Source: Burkholderiales bacterium (GTDB lineage: Bacteria; Pseudomonadota; Gammaproteobacteria; Burkholderiales; SG8-39). Taken from it: a stretch of 64,000 nucleotides of DNA. Where the stretch lies: positions 1 to 64,000 of the forward strand of contig JACZJV010000024.1 of the NCBI GenBank assembly GCA_014860355.1. Direction: 5' to 3'. Shown here in pieces: positions 19,296 to 27,435 of this stretch (its first letter is position 1; each line of letters opens with the position of its first letter). The notes under the pieces are model-generated. The model saw only the letters and a list, made by a program, of their open reading frames with translations. It was not told the origin of the DNA and made no database searches. The translations under genes and the position numbers were made by a program.

Positions 19296-19309
19296 TTGAT
19301 TTGGATCAA
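19296..19309. promoter_or_regulatory. Perfect FNR box between maeA and frdA
   Basis: TTGAT-TTGG-ATCAA is an exact match to the FNR/ANR consensus. On the plus strand TAGTTT (19332-19337) is centred 32 bases downstream, the class II spacing (FNR at -41.5), predicting a frdA transcript starting near 19344 with a leader of about 200 bases. It lies about 160 bases from the maeA start on the other strand. The remaining intergenic sequence (19144-19545) holds no gene. Confidence 0.85.
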
Positions 19310-19545
19310 CAAAGCAAAAGGTCGCGAACGTTAGTTTAGCGGGGGCCGACGCCGGCCATGTGCTGGCAGCCGCGAGTGCGCAGCGATGTATGCAACGGCG
19401 CTCGTGGTCGTGTTCGGCACGCGAGGTTGGTACGAATCGCCCGGCAGAATTGCTCGATTTCGCGATCGAGTTCAGCTGCCGGGAGAGGCAATGATCCGGG
19501 ATTCGAGTTAGAATCTCACTAGTTTCACCGATGGGGAGACAAGCA

Positions 19546-21342
19546 GTGGAAGTTTTCAAGGCGGATGTAGCGATTGTGGGCGCGGGTGGCGGTGGTTTGC
19601 GAGCGGCGATTGCGGTCGCGGAAGCTGACCCGACTCTGAAAATCGCGCTGATCTCGAAAGTCCTGCCGATGCGCAGCCACACCGTGGCCGCGGAAGGCGG
19701 CGCCGCCGCGGTGACGCGGCCCGACGACAGTCTGGACCATCATTTCAACGATACGGTTGGCGGCGGCGACTGGCTGTGCGAGCAGGACGTGGTCGAGTAC
19801 TTCGTTGAGCATGCCCATGAAGAGATGGTGCAGATGGAGCACTGGGGCTGCCCGTGGAGCCGTAAGGAAGACGGTCACGCGAACGTGCGCCCGTTCGGCG
19901 GCATGAAGATCGAGCGCACCTGGTTTGCCGCGGACAAGACCGGCTTTCACATGCTGCACACCCTGTTCCAAACCTCCATCAAGTATCCCTCGATCAAGCG
20001 CTTCGACGAATATTTCTGCTCCGACCTGATGGTCGAGGACGGCCGTTGCCAAGGCGTGCTCGCAATCGAGATCGCCACCGGCGAATTCACGCTGATTCAG
20101 GCGAAAGCCGTGATCCTCGCGACCGGCGGGGCAGGGCGCGTGTTCCGCGAAAACACCAACGGCGGCATCGTTACCGGCGACGGCATGGCGCTCGCCTATC
20201 GCCACGGCGTGCCGTTGCGTGACATGGAATTCATGCAATATCACCCGACCTGCATGCCGCGTACCGGGCTACTGTTCACGGAAGCCTGCCGTGGCGAAGG
20301 CGGCTTGCTGCTCAACAAGGACGGTTATCGCTATCTGCAGGACTATGGCCTCGGGCCGGCCGAGGACAAGCCGCGCAACAAATTTATGGAACTGGGTCCG
20401 CGCGACCGCCTGAGCCAGGCGTTCTGGCACGAACAACAGAAAGGCAGGACGATCCAGGGCCCGTTCGGCTCGGTGGTGAACCTGGACCTGCGCCACCTTG
20501 GTGAAGCCTATCTGCGTGAACGACTGCCGCAGATTTACGAATTGGCGGAAGAGTTCATGGGTATCGATCCGGCGCATACGCCGGTTCCGGTCGTGCCCGG
20601 GGTGCACTACACCATGGGCGGAATCCTCGCCGACGGCAAGACGGCTTCGTCGTTGCCGGGCCTGTATTCAGTGGGCGAATGCTCCAGCGTCGGCATTCAC
20701 GGCGCCAACCGGCTGGGTTCGAATTCCCTGACCGAGCTGATCGTATTTGGTAAGGTGGCCGGCGTAGAGGCGGCCAAGTTTGCGAAGTCGGTTTCGATCA
20801 GCAATCCGGGCGCGATCCAGAAGCAGGCCGAGGCGGCGCAGGCACGCGCCCTGGGCGTTGTCAACAAGTCCAACGGCACGGAGCGCATGGCGGTGCTGCG
20901 CAATGAAATGGCCCAGAGCATGGAAGACGGCTGCGGCATCTATCGGCTCGGCACGACCATGCAGGCTACTTGCGACAAGATCGACGAACTGCGCCAGCGC
21001 TACAAGAACCTGAAGCTGGAGGACAAGTCCAAGGTGTACAACACCGAGTGGCTGCTCGGCATAGAACTCGGTTACCTGCTCGAAGTTGCGCAGGTGATCG
21101 TCTACTCGGCGATAAATCGCAAGGAGTCGCGCGGCTCGCACCAGCGGCTGGACGGATTCGAGGAACGCGATGACGTCAAGTACCTCAAGCACTCCCTCGC
21201 GTACTACACAGGCGACGGCGCGCCGCGCATCGAGTACGGCGACGTGAAAATCACTAAGTCCAAACCGGGCACGCGTGCTTACGGCGCCGCCGGCGTGAAG
21301 GCGGACGCGGACAGACATGCGGAAGGGGCGGACAATGGCTGA
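19546..21342 (+). CDS. frdA: Fumarate reductase flavoprotein subunit
   Basis: FrdA reduces fumarate to succinate in anaerobic respiration, or runs in reverse. The 598-residue protein is very close to Escherichia FrdA throughout. It begins EVFKADVAIVGAGGGGLRAAIA, carries the FAD-linked histidine in MRSHTVAAEGG (H45 here), and has the substrate region HPTCMPRTGLLFTEACRGEGG and the HYTMGGI segment. A GTG start at 19546 was chosen because it aligns exactly with the E. coli N-terminus and has GGGGAG at proper spacing; the ATG at 19531 would place that ribosome site inside the gene. frdB overlaps its end by eight bases. Confidence 0.95.
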   Translation: MEVFKADVAIVGAGGGGLRAAIAVAEADPTLKIALISKVLPMRSHTVAAEGGAAAVTRPDDSLDHHFNDTVGGGDWLCEQDVVEYFVEHAHEEMVQMEHWGCPWSRKEDGHANVRPFGGMKIERTWFAADKTGFHMLHTLFQTSIKYPSIKRFDEYFCSDLMVEDGRCQGVLAIEIATGEFTLIQAKAVILATGGAGRVFRENTNGGIVTGDGMALAYRHGVPLRDMEFMQYHPTCMPRTGLLFTEACRGEGGLLLNKDGYRYLQDYGLGPAEDKPRNKFMELGPRDRLSQAFWHEQQKGRTIQGPFGSVVNLDLRHLGEAYLRERLPQIYELAEEFMGIDPAHTPVPVVPGVHYTMGGILADGKTASSLPGLYSVGECSSVGIHGANRLGSNSLTELIVFGKVAGVEAAKFAKSVSISNPGAIQKQAEAAQARALGVVNKSNGTERMAVLRNEMAQSMEDGCGIYRLGTTMQATCDKIDELRQRYKNLKLEDKSKVYNTEWLLGIELGYLLEVAQVIVYSAINRKESRGSHQRLDGFEERDDVKYLKHSLAYYTGDGAPRIEYGDVKITKSKPGTRAYGAAGVKADADRHAEGADNG

Positions 21343-22090
21343 TACCGAAAAAATCATCGAGATTCAGGTTCTGCGCTACCGCCCGGAGCAGGACAAAGAG
21401 CCCGTGCTGCAAAGTTTCAAGGTTCCGTTCACCGACGACATGTCGGTGCTGCAGGGGCTGCAGTACATCAAGGATTTCCTCGACGGTACGCTGAGCTTTC
21501 GCTGGTCCTGCCGCATGGCGATCTGCGGCAGCTGCGGCATGATGGTCGACGGCAAGCCCAAGCTCTCGTGCAAGACTTTCCTGCGCGAGTACTACCCGCA
21601 GGGGCTGCGTGTGGATGCGCTGGCGCACCTGCCGATCGAGCGCGACCTGATGGTGTCGGTGGAGGACTTTGTCACCAAGCTCGAAAGCATCAAGCCGTAC
21701 ATCATTCCGAAGGAACCGCGCACGCTGGAGCAGGGCGAGTACCTGCAAACACCCCAGCAGCGCGACATGTACGAGCAGTTCAGCTCCTGCATCAACTGCA
21801 TGCTGTGCTACGCTGCCTGCCCGCAATACGGGCTCAATCCGAGTTTCACCGGACCGGGCATACTCGCGCTGATGCATCGCTACAACGCCGATTCGCGCGA
21901 TGGCGGGCAGGCGGAGCGCAACGAGCTGGGCTACGCAGACGAAGGTTACTGGGGCTGTACGGCGGTCGGCTACTGTTCCGAGGTTTGCCCGAAGGGTGTG
22001 GACCCCGCCAACGCCATCAACCAGAACAAGATGGCGAGCGCGATCAATTATTTCACTCGATTCATTACGCCAGGAGGGGCAGAAAAATGA
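21335..22090 (+). CDS. frdB: Fumarate reductase iron-sulfur subunit
   Basis: FrdB passes electrons from quinol to FrdA. The 251-residue protein has the [2Fe-2S] cysteines in SCRMAICGSCGMMVDGKPKL-SC, the [4Fe-4S] set CINCMLCYAACP and the third-cluster set CTAVGYCSEVCPKGVDP, in the order expected for the family. The ATG at 21335 has GGAAGGGG upstream and lies within the end of frdA. It overlaps frdC by four bases. Confidence 0.96.
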   Translation: MADTEKIIEIQVLRYRPEQDKEPVLQSFKVPFTDDMSVLQGLQYIKDFLDGTLSFRWSCRMAICGSCGMMVDGKPKLSCKTFLREYYPQGLRVDALAHLPIERDLMVSVEDFVTKLESIKPYIIPKEPRTLEQGEYLQTPQQRDMYEQFSSCINCMLCYAACPQYGLNPSFTGPGILALMHRYNADSRDGGQAERNELGYADEGYWGCTAVGYCSEVCPKGVDPANAINQNKMASAINYFTRFITPGGAEK

Positions 22091-22482
22091 GCGCTCGGCG
22101 TCCCTATGTCCGGTCCATGGATGGCTGGTGGAAGCGCGATGCGTATTTCATCAGTTACATGGCGCGCGAGGTTACGGCGGTATTCGTCGCCCTCTACGCG
22201 ATCGTCCTGCTGTTCGGAGTGGTGCGCCTTTCGCAGGGCGAGGCCGCGTTCAACGGCTGGCTGCAGTATCTGACGACCCCGTGGATGAAGGTGTTCCACC
22301 TGATCGTGCTGGCGGTGTTCTGCTACCACACCTGGAGCTGGTTCAACATCATGCCCAAGACCATGCCCATCATATTTTTCGGCGGCAAGCGCTTGCAGCC
22401 AGGAACCATTACCGGAACCGGGCTCGTTGCGTCCGTGGTTGCGTGCCTGGCTGTGTTACTCATTGTGCGGGGGATGAGCTGA
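22087..22482 (+). CDS. frdC: Fumarate reductase membrane anchor FrdC
   Basis: This 131-residue anchor with three membrane helices resembles E. coli FrdC: the start RRPYVRSMDGWWKRDAYFIS matches KRKPYVRPMTSTWWKK, and the conserved Glu of the helix-1 segment is kept (REVTAVF). With FrdD it forms the quinone site in the inner membrane and holds no heme. The ATG overlaps the frdB stop (ATGA), and the gene is followed directly by frdD. Confidence 0.92.
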   Translation: MSARRPYVRSMDGWWKRDAYFISYMAREVTAVFVALYAIVLLFGVVRLSQGEAAFNGWLQYLTTPWMKVFHLIVLAVFCYHTWSWFNIMPKTMPIIFFGGKRLQPGTITGTGLVASVVACLAVLLIVRGMS

Positions 22483-22832
22483 TGAAACGCTCCAACGAAC
22501 CGATTTTCTGGTCCTTGTTCGGTGCCGGCGGCATGCTGGCGGCGCTCATCGGTCCGGCGCTGGTATTCATCACCGGCATCGCCGTACCGTTTGGCCTGAT
22601 ATTCAAGCCGGATACCATGAGCTATGCGCATATGCTCGCGTTTTCCCAAAACTGGCTGGGCAAGATTTTCGTTCTCGCAGTCATTGCCCTGTTCCTGTGG
22701 CACGCCGCGCATCGGATACACATCGTGCTGCATGATTTTGGCGTCCATGCGGTTACGCTGGTCAGGGTTCTCTGCTATGGTGGCGCCTTCGTGGGCACTG
22801 TAATCGCCGCGTACACGCTGCTGAAGCTTTAG
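22482..22832 (+). CDS. frdD: Fumarate reductase membrane anchor FrdD
   Basis: This 116-residue protein with three membrane helices matches E. coli FrdD, especially KRSNEPIFWSLFGAGGMLAAL at the start and HRIHIVLHDFGVH near the end. It completes the frdABCD complex. The start codon shares one base with the frdC stop (TGATG). A strong terminator follows. Confidence 0.92.
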   Translation: MKRSNEPIFWSLFGAGGMLAALIGPALVFITGIAVPFGLIFKPDTMSYAHMLAFSQNWLGKIFVLAVIALFLWHAAHRIHIVLHDFGVHAVTLVRVLCYGGAFVGTVIAAYTLLKL

Positions 22833-22877
22833 CCCTGAGGCCGCGCCCGCACCACTGTCGAAGCGAATATAATGATC

Positions 22878-22903
22878 AAAGTGCGGCGCGTCCGCACTTT
22901 TTT
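22878..22903 (+). terminator. Rho-independent terminator of frdABCD
   Basis: AAAGTGCGG pairs with CCGCACTTT around the loop CGCGT, followed by further T residues. It ends the frd operon. A TATAAT hexamer at 22868-22873 overlaps this area and could serve thrS, but no good -35 box is visible. Confidence 0.85.
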
Positions 22904-22923
22904 CATTTTGGAATAGCGAACTC

Positions 22924-24837
22924 ATGCCAAATATAAAATTGCCGGACGGTTCGGTGCGCCAGTTTGCGCAGCCGGTCACGGTGGCCGAGGTGGCCGCCAG
23001 CATCGGCCCCGGCCTGGCCAAGGCCGCACTCGCCGGCCGCGTCGACGGCAGGCTGGTGGATACCAGCTTTCGCACCGAAGCCGATGCGGAGGTGGCCATC
23101 GTCACCGAGCGCGACAAGGACGGCCTAGACGTCATCCGCCATTCCACCGCGCACCTGCTTGCGTACGCGGTAAAGACGCTATTTCCCGAAGCACAGGTGA
23201 CCATCGGCCCGGTGATCGAAAACGGCTTCTACTATGATTTCGCCTACAAGCGGCCGTTCACGCCGGAGGACCTCGTCGCCATCGAGAAGAAAATGTCCGA
23301 GCTGGCCAAAAAGGACTACCCGGTGACGCGCGAAGTGATGCAGCGCGACCAGGCGGTGGCGCTGTTCAAGGGCATGGGCGAGCATTACAAGGCCGAGATC
23401 ATCGCCTCGATTCCCGAAGACCAGCCCATAGGCCTGTATCGCGAGGGCGATTTCGTCGATCTGTGCCGCGGACCGCACGTGCCTTCGACCGGCAAGCTGA
23501 AGGTGTTCAAGCTGATGAAGGTTGCGGGCGCCTACTGGCGCGGCGACTCCAGGAACGAGATGTTGCAGCGCATATACGGCACGGCCTGGGCGAAGAAGGA
23601 CGAGCAGGAGGCCTACCTGCACATGCTCGATGAGGCCGAGAAACGCGACCACCGCAGGCTGGGCACGCAGCTGGATTTGTTTCACATGCAGGAAGAGGCG
23701 CCGGGCATGGTGTTCTGGCACCCGAAAGGCTGGACCCTGTGGCAGCAGGTGGAGCAGTACATGCGGCGTGTCTACCTGGACAATGGCTATCAGGAAGTAC
23801 GCTGTCCGCAGATCCTGGACCGCAGCCTGTGGGAGAAATCCGGGCACTGGGAGAACTACCGCGAGCACATGTTCACCACCGAATCGGAGAAACGCACCTA
23901 TGCGGTGAAGCCGATGAACTGCCCCGGCCATGTGCAGATCTACAATGCCGGCCTGCGCAGCTATCGCGAACTGCCGCTGCGCTATGGTGAATTCGGCGCC
24001 TGCCACAGGAACGAAACCTCGGGGGCGCTGCACGGGATCATGCGCATCCGCGCGTTCACCCAGGACGACGGCCATATCTTTTGCACCGAGGACCAGATCC
24101 TGCCTGAGTGCGTGGCCTATACGGCGCTGCTGCAGAAGGTCTATGCGGATTTCGGCTTTAGCCAGATCGTGTACAAACTTGCCACCCGCCCGGACAAACG
24201 CGTAGGCGCGGACGAATTGTGGGACAAGGCGGAGGCGGCGCTGGCAGAATCGCTGCGTTTGAGCGGCGTGCCCTACGAAATTCTGCCGGGTGAGGGCGCA
24301 TTCTACGGCCCGAAGCTCGAATACCACCTGAAGGACAATATCGGGCGATCCTGGCAATGCGGCACGATACAGGTCGACTTTTCCATGCCCGGGCGCCTGG
24401 GTGCCGAATATGTCGCCGAGGACAACGCGCGCAAGGTGCCGGTGATGCTGCACCGGGCCATAGTCGGCTCGATGGAGCGCTTTATCGGCATACTCATCGA
24501 ACATTACGCCGGGGCGATGCCGCTCTGGCTGTCCCCGGTGCAGGTGGTGGCGCTGAATATCTCCGGCGGGCAGGCCGAGTACACGGCGCAGGTGGCGGCG
24601 GAACTGCGCCGGGCCGGTTTCCGCGCCGAAGCAGATTTGCGTAATGAGAAAATTACCTATAAAATACGGGAACATAGCATTCAGAAGCTGCCCTACCAGT
24701 TAATTGTTGGCGAGCAGGAGAAGGCAGCTTCCAAAGTGGCCGTGCGAACCCGCAGCGGTGAAGACCTCGGGCAGATGATGCTCGCTGAATTCATCCAACG
24801 CCTCAAGCAAGAGGCGCGCGTGGGCAGCGCGGCCTAA
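22924..24837 (+). CDS. thrS: Threonyl-tRNA synthetase
   Basis: ThrS charges tRNA-Thr and edits mischarged serine. The 637-residue protein has an N-terminal TGS domain ([20 protein letters not shown]), the editing domain with [19 protein letters not shown] and [12 protein letters not shown], the class II catalytic core with zinc-ligand region [10 protein letters not shown] and [20 protein letters not shown], and a C-terminal anticodon-binding domain ([21 protein letters not shown]). Length is typical. The start at 22924 follows GGAA. It heads the thrS-infC-rpmI-rplT-pheST-ihfA cluster. Confidence 0.98.
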   Translation: MPNIKLPDGSVRQFAQPVTVAEVAASIGPGLAKAALAGRVDGRLVDTSFRTEADAEVAIVTERDKDGLDVIRHSTAHLLAYAVKTLFPEAQVTIGPVIENGFYYDFAYKRPFTPEDLVAIEKKMSELAKKDYPVTREVMQRDQAVALFKGMGEHYKAEIIASIPEDQPIGLYREGDFVDLCRGPHVPSTGKLKVFKLMKVAGAYWRGDSRNEMLQRIYGTAWAKKDEQEAYLHMLDEAEKRDHRRLGTQLDLFHMQEEAPGMVFWHPKGWTLWQQVEQYMRRVYLDNGYQEVRCPQILDRSLWEKSGHWENYREHMFTTESEKRTYAVKPMNCPGHVQIYNAGLRSYRELPLRYGEFGACHRNETSGALHGIMRIRAFTQDDGHIFCTEDQILPECVAYTALLQKVYADFGFSQIVYKLATRPDKRVGADELWDKAEAALAESLRLSGVPYEILPGEGAFYGPKLEYHLKDNIGRSWQCGTIQVDFSMPGRLGAEYVAEDNARKVPVMLHRAIVGSMERFIGILIEHYAGAMPLWLSPVQVVALNISGGQAEYTAQVAAELRRAGFRAEADLRNEKITYKIREHSIQKLPYQLIVGEQEKAASKVAVRTRSGEDLGQMMLAEFIQRLKQEARVGSAA

Positions 24838-24861
24838 TTATTAATTTTTTGGAGAAACAAC

Positions 24862-25431
24862 ATCGCTCAGGAAAAAGCGCAGCGCCTCAACACCGAGATA
24901 ACCGCAGCCGAGATACGCCTGGTAGGCACTGAAGGCGAGCAGCTGGGCGTGGTGCCGATCGCAGACGCGATGCGTCGGGCAGAGGAACTGGAAGTGGATC
25001 TGGTGGAAAACGCACCGACGGCCGTTCCCCCGGTGTGCAAGTTGATGGACTTCGGCAAGTTCAAGTATCGCGAAGCCAAGAAGGCGCACGAGGCGAAGCT
25101 CAAGCAGAAGCAGATCCAGGTCAAGGAAGTTAAGTTCCGGCCCGGCACCGACGAAGGCGATTACAAGATCAAGCTGCGTAACTTGATCAAGTTTCTGGAC
25201 GAAGGCGACAAGACCAAGGTGACTCTGCGCTTTCGTGGACGCGAGATGGCGCATCAGGAATTCGGCCATCGTCTGATCGAGCGGGTGAAGAACGATCTGG
25301 TGGAGCACGGGGTGGTCGAGCAGTATCCGAAGATGGAAGGGCGCCAGCTGGTGATGGTTCTGGGGCCGAAGAAGGTGGTGGTAAAGAAAAAGACCGAGGC
25401 CGCGGCGAAGTCCGAACCTGCTGCAAAGTGA
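24862..25431 (+). CDS. infC: Translation initiation factor IF-3, ATC start codon
   Basis: IF-3 binds the 30S subunit and rejects non-standard start codons. The coding frame extends upstream of the first ATG (24949) to an ATC at 24862 with GGAGA eight bases before it. That start restores the normal N-terminus ([21 protein letters not shown]) and a 189-residue protein; a start at 24949 would delete half of the N-terminal domain. IF-3 genes characteristically begin with a rare AUU or AUC so that IF-3 limits its own synthesis. Other motifs: [17 protein letters not shown] and a C-terminal domain with [16 protein letters not shown]. It lies 24 bases after thrS. Confidence 0.95.
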   Translation: MAQEKAQRLNTEITAAEIRLVGTEGEQLGVVPIADAMRRAEELEVDLVENAPTAVPPVCKLMDFGKFKYREAKKAHEAKLKQKQIQVKEVKFRPGTDEGDYKIKLRNLIKFLDEGDKTKVTLRFRGREMAHQEFGHRLIERVKNDLVEHGVVEQYPKMEGRQLVMVLGPKKVVVKKKTEAAAKSEPAAK

Positions 25432-25506
25432 ATCTGGCGGCGGCCCGGTCCGCGCAAGTGTTTATGGGGCGGTTTGGCCCGATATTTTGGTAACACGGTT
25501 TTTTGA

Positions 25507-25610
25507 GAAAGATCGAAACAGGGTCTTTCCGTGCAGCACCGTTCCAGGTTCGCCGGGGACGCAAAACAAGTGGTGTCTAGGTCGACAAGCTCTCCCCCCC
25601 GGGAGACACC
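25507..25610 (+). promoter_or_regulatory. Structured leader before rpmI-rplT
   Basis: The 207-base gap between infC and rpmI has several inverted repeats: GAAAGATC/GGTCTTTC (25507-25529, one G-U pair), GGTGTCT (25572-25578) with AGACACC (25604-25610), and TCTCCC (25591-25596) with GGGAGA (25601-25606). The last two share bases, so they are mutually exclusive. In other bacteria L20 represses rpmI-rplT through RNA structure here; a similar role is an inference. Confidence 0.45.
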
Positions 25611-25638
25611 TGCCGCCATGTCAAAACTAGGAGTAGTC

Positions 25639-25836
25639 ATGCCCAAGATGAAGACCAAGCGGGGCGCGGCCAAGCGTTTCCGCGTCCAAGGCAGCGGCGG
25701 GATAAAACGCACCAAAGCGTTTTTGCGCCACATCCTGACCAAGAAAACCACCAAGCGTAAGCGCAACATGCGTGGCACGTCCATGGTGGACGCGAGCAAT
25801 CTGCGCTCCGTGCGCGCGATGCTTCCCAACGGTTAA
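25639..25836 (+). CDS. rpmI: Ribosomal protein L35
   Basis: This 65-residue, very basic 50S protein starts [20 protein letters not shown] and contains [16 protein letters not shown], diagnostic for L35. The ATG at 25639 has AGGAG at good spacing; in-frame upstream codons lie in the leader and are not needed. rplT follows after 11 bases. Confidence 0.97.
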   Translation: MPKMKTKRGAAKRFRVQGSGGIKRTKAFLRHILTKKTTKRKRNMRGTSMVDASNLRSVRAMLPNG

Positions 25837-25847
25837 GGAGACGAGCC

Positions 25848-26231
25848 ATGCCTAGAGTCAAACGTGGAGTAGAAGCGCGCGCGCGTCACAAGAAGGTGAT
25901 GGATCTGGCCAAGGGTTTCCGCGGCCGCCGCGGAAATGTCTTCCGCATCGCCAAAGAAGCGGTGATGAAAGCCGGCCAATATGCCTATCGTGACCGCAGG
26001 ACGAAGAAGCGCGTGTTCCGGGCACTGTGGATTGCACGCATCAACGCAGCAGCGCGCGAGTGCGGCCTGACCTACAGCGTATTCATGAACGGATTGAAGA
26101 AGGCCGCGATCGAGGTGGATCGCAAGGTGCTGGCCGATCTGGCCGTGACCGACATGGCCGCTTTCGCAAAATTCGCCGAGCAGGCCAAGGCTAGCCTGCC
26201 TGCCAGCGAGGCAGGTGCGGCGTCCAGGTAA
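25848..26231 (+). CDS. rplT: Ribosomal protein L20
   Basis: L20 is a 50S assembly protein that binds 23S rRNA and often represses its own operon. The 127-residue protein has the basic N-terminal helix ([20 protein letters not shown], then [20 protein letters not shown]) and the globular domain [21 protein letters not shown]. The C-terminus carries an Ala/Ser-rich tail beyond the usual 118 or so residues. AAGGAG precedes the ATG. Confidence 0.97.
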   Translation: MPRVKRGVEARARHKKVMDLAKGFRGRRGNVFRIAKEAVMKAGQYAYRDRRTKKRVFRALWIARINAAARECGLTYSVFMNGLKKAAIEVDRKVLADLAVTDMAAFAKFAEQAKASLPASEAGAASR

Positions 26232-26276
26232 GCCCGAACGCGGCAGAATTCACGCGCATCAATGCGAGGGTAAGCT

Positions 26277-26311
26277 AAGAGGCCGTTTCAGAATCGCTGA
26301 AACGGCCTCTT
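26277..26311 (+). terminator. Strong hairpin between rplT and pheS
   Basis: AAGAGGCCGTTTCAG (26277-26291) pairs perfectly with CTGAAACGGCCTCTT (26297-26311) over 15 bp with the loop AATCG. Only two T residues end the stem, so termination may be partial. It may separate the infC operon from pheST or act as an RNA stability element. Confidence 0.6.
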
Positions 26312-26350
26312 GCTTGGGGAGTCCGTGGGGATGTTGCCTCCCGGTTCGCA

Positions 26351-26383
26351 ATGAATACTAGGTTGATCAGCTTCTTTCTGTGA
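26351..26383 (+). CDS. Possible pheST leader peptide (10 residues, two adjacent Phe codons)
   Basis: ATG at 26351 opens a reading frame for [10 protein letters not shown] that ends in TGA nine bases before the pheS ATG. Two consecutive Phe codons recall the pheM leader of enteric pheST. However, the only strong hairpin lies before it, not after, so classical attenuation is not supported; coupling to pheS translation is conceivable. No convincing ribosome site is seen. Confidence 0.25.
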   Translation: MNTRLISFFL

Positions 26384-26391
26384 CCGTTACG

Positions 26392-27435
26392 ATGGATAAT
26401 CTGGAAAAAATCGTCAGTGATGCGCTCGAGCGGTTCGGCAGCATAAACGACGCTGCGGCGCTGGAGCAGGCGAAGGCGCATTATCTTGGCAAGTCCGGCG
26501 CCCTCACCGATCTGCTCAAGGGCCTGGGCAAGATGCCGGCCGAGCAGCGGCGTGAAGCCGGCGGTCACATCAACGCGGCCAAAGACCGGCTCGAGGCTGC
26601 ACTCGCCCGCCGGCGCGTAGCGCTGGCGCAACTGCAACTAGACGCGCGGCTGGCCGAAGAGGCGCTCGACGTCACGCTTCCCGGGCGCGGCGCGGGGCGC
26701 GGGCGCCTGCATCCGCTCACCCGCACCCAGGACCGCATCGAAGCCATATTCCGATCGATCGGCTTCGATGTCGCCGACGGCCCCGAGATCGAGACCGACT
26801 GGAACAATTTCACTGCGCTCAACAACCCGGAGAACCACCCGGCGCGTTCGATGCAGGACACGTTCTACGTCGAGAACAAGGACGCCGCCGGCAGACCGCT
26901 GCTGCTGCGTACCCACACCAGTCCGATGCAGGTGCGCTATGCGCGCATGTGGGTCGAACGATTTCGCCATGCGGCGAAAGTTCCGCCGATCAAGGTGATT
27001 GCACCCGGCCGTACCTATCGAGTCGACAGCGACGCGACCCACTCGCCCATGTTTCACCAGGTCGAAGGCCTGTGGGTCGACGAGGACGTGAGCTTTGCCG
27101 ACCTGAAGGGCGTATACACCGATTTCCTGCGCCGCTTTTTTGAGACGAATGAACTGCAGGTGCGCTTCCGGCCCTCGTTCTTTCCCTTCACCGAGCCGTC
27201 CGCCGAAATCGACATGGCATTTGGCGCCGGGCCGAACAAGGGCCAATGGCTGGAGATCTCCGGCGCCGGCCAGGTACATCCTTCGGTGATCCGCAATTTC
27301 GGGCTCGACCCGGAAAGGTACATCGGCTTCGCCTTCGGCTCGGGCATAGAACGCCTGGCGATGCTGCGCTACGGCATCCACGACTTGCGCCTGTTCTACG
27401 ACGGCGACCTGCGTTTCCTGCAGCAATTCGCATGA
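26392..27435 (+). CDS. pheS: Phenylalanyl-tRNA synthetase alpha subunit
   Basis: PheS is the catalytic subunit of the alpha2beta2 enzyme. The 347-residue protein has an N-terminal coiled-coil tRNA-binding region (residues 1-85), then the class II core: [66 protein letters not shown] and GIGIERLAM-type motif 3 ([15 protein letters not shown]). The ATG at 26392 ([16 protein letters not shown]) matches typical starts; a GTG at 26380 is in frame but lacks support. pheT overlaps its stop by four bases. Confidence 0.97.
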   Translation: MDNLEKIVSDALERFGSINDAAALEQAKAHYLGKSGALTDLLKGLGKMPAEQRREAGGHINAAKDRLEAALARRRVALAQLQLDARLAEEALDVTLPGRGAGRGRLHPLTRTQDRIEAIFRSIGFDVADGPEIETDWNNFTALNNPENHPARSMQDTFYVENKDAAGRPLLLRTHTSPMQVRYARMWVERFRHAAKVPPIKVIAPGRTYRVDSDATHSPMFHQVEGLWVDEDVSFADLKGVYTDFLRRFFETNELQVRFRPSFFPFTEPSAEIDMAFGAGPNKGQWLEISGAGQVHPSVIRNFGLDPERYIGFAFGSGIERLAMLRYGIHDLRLFYDGDLRFLQQFA

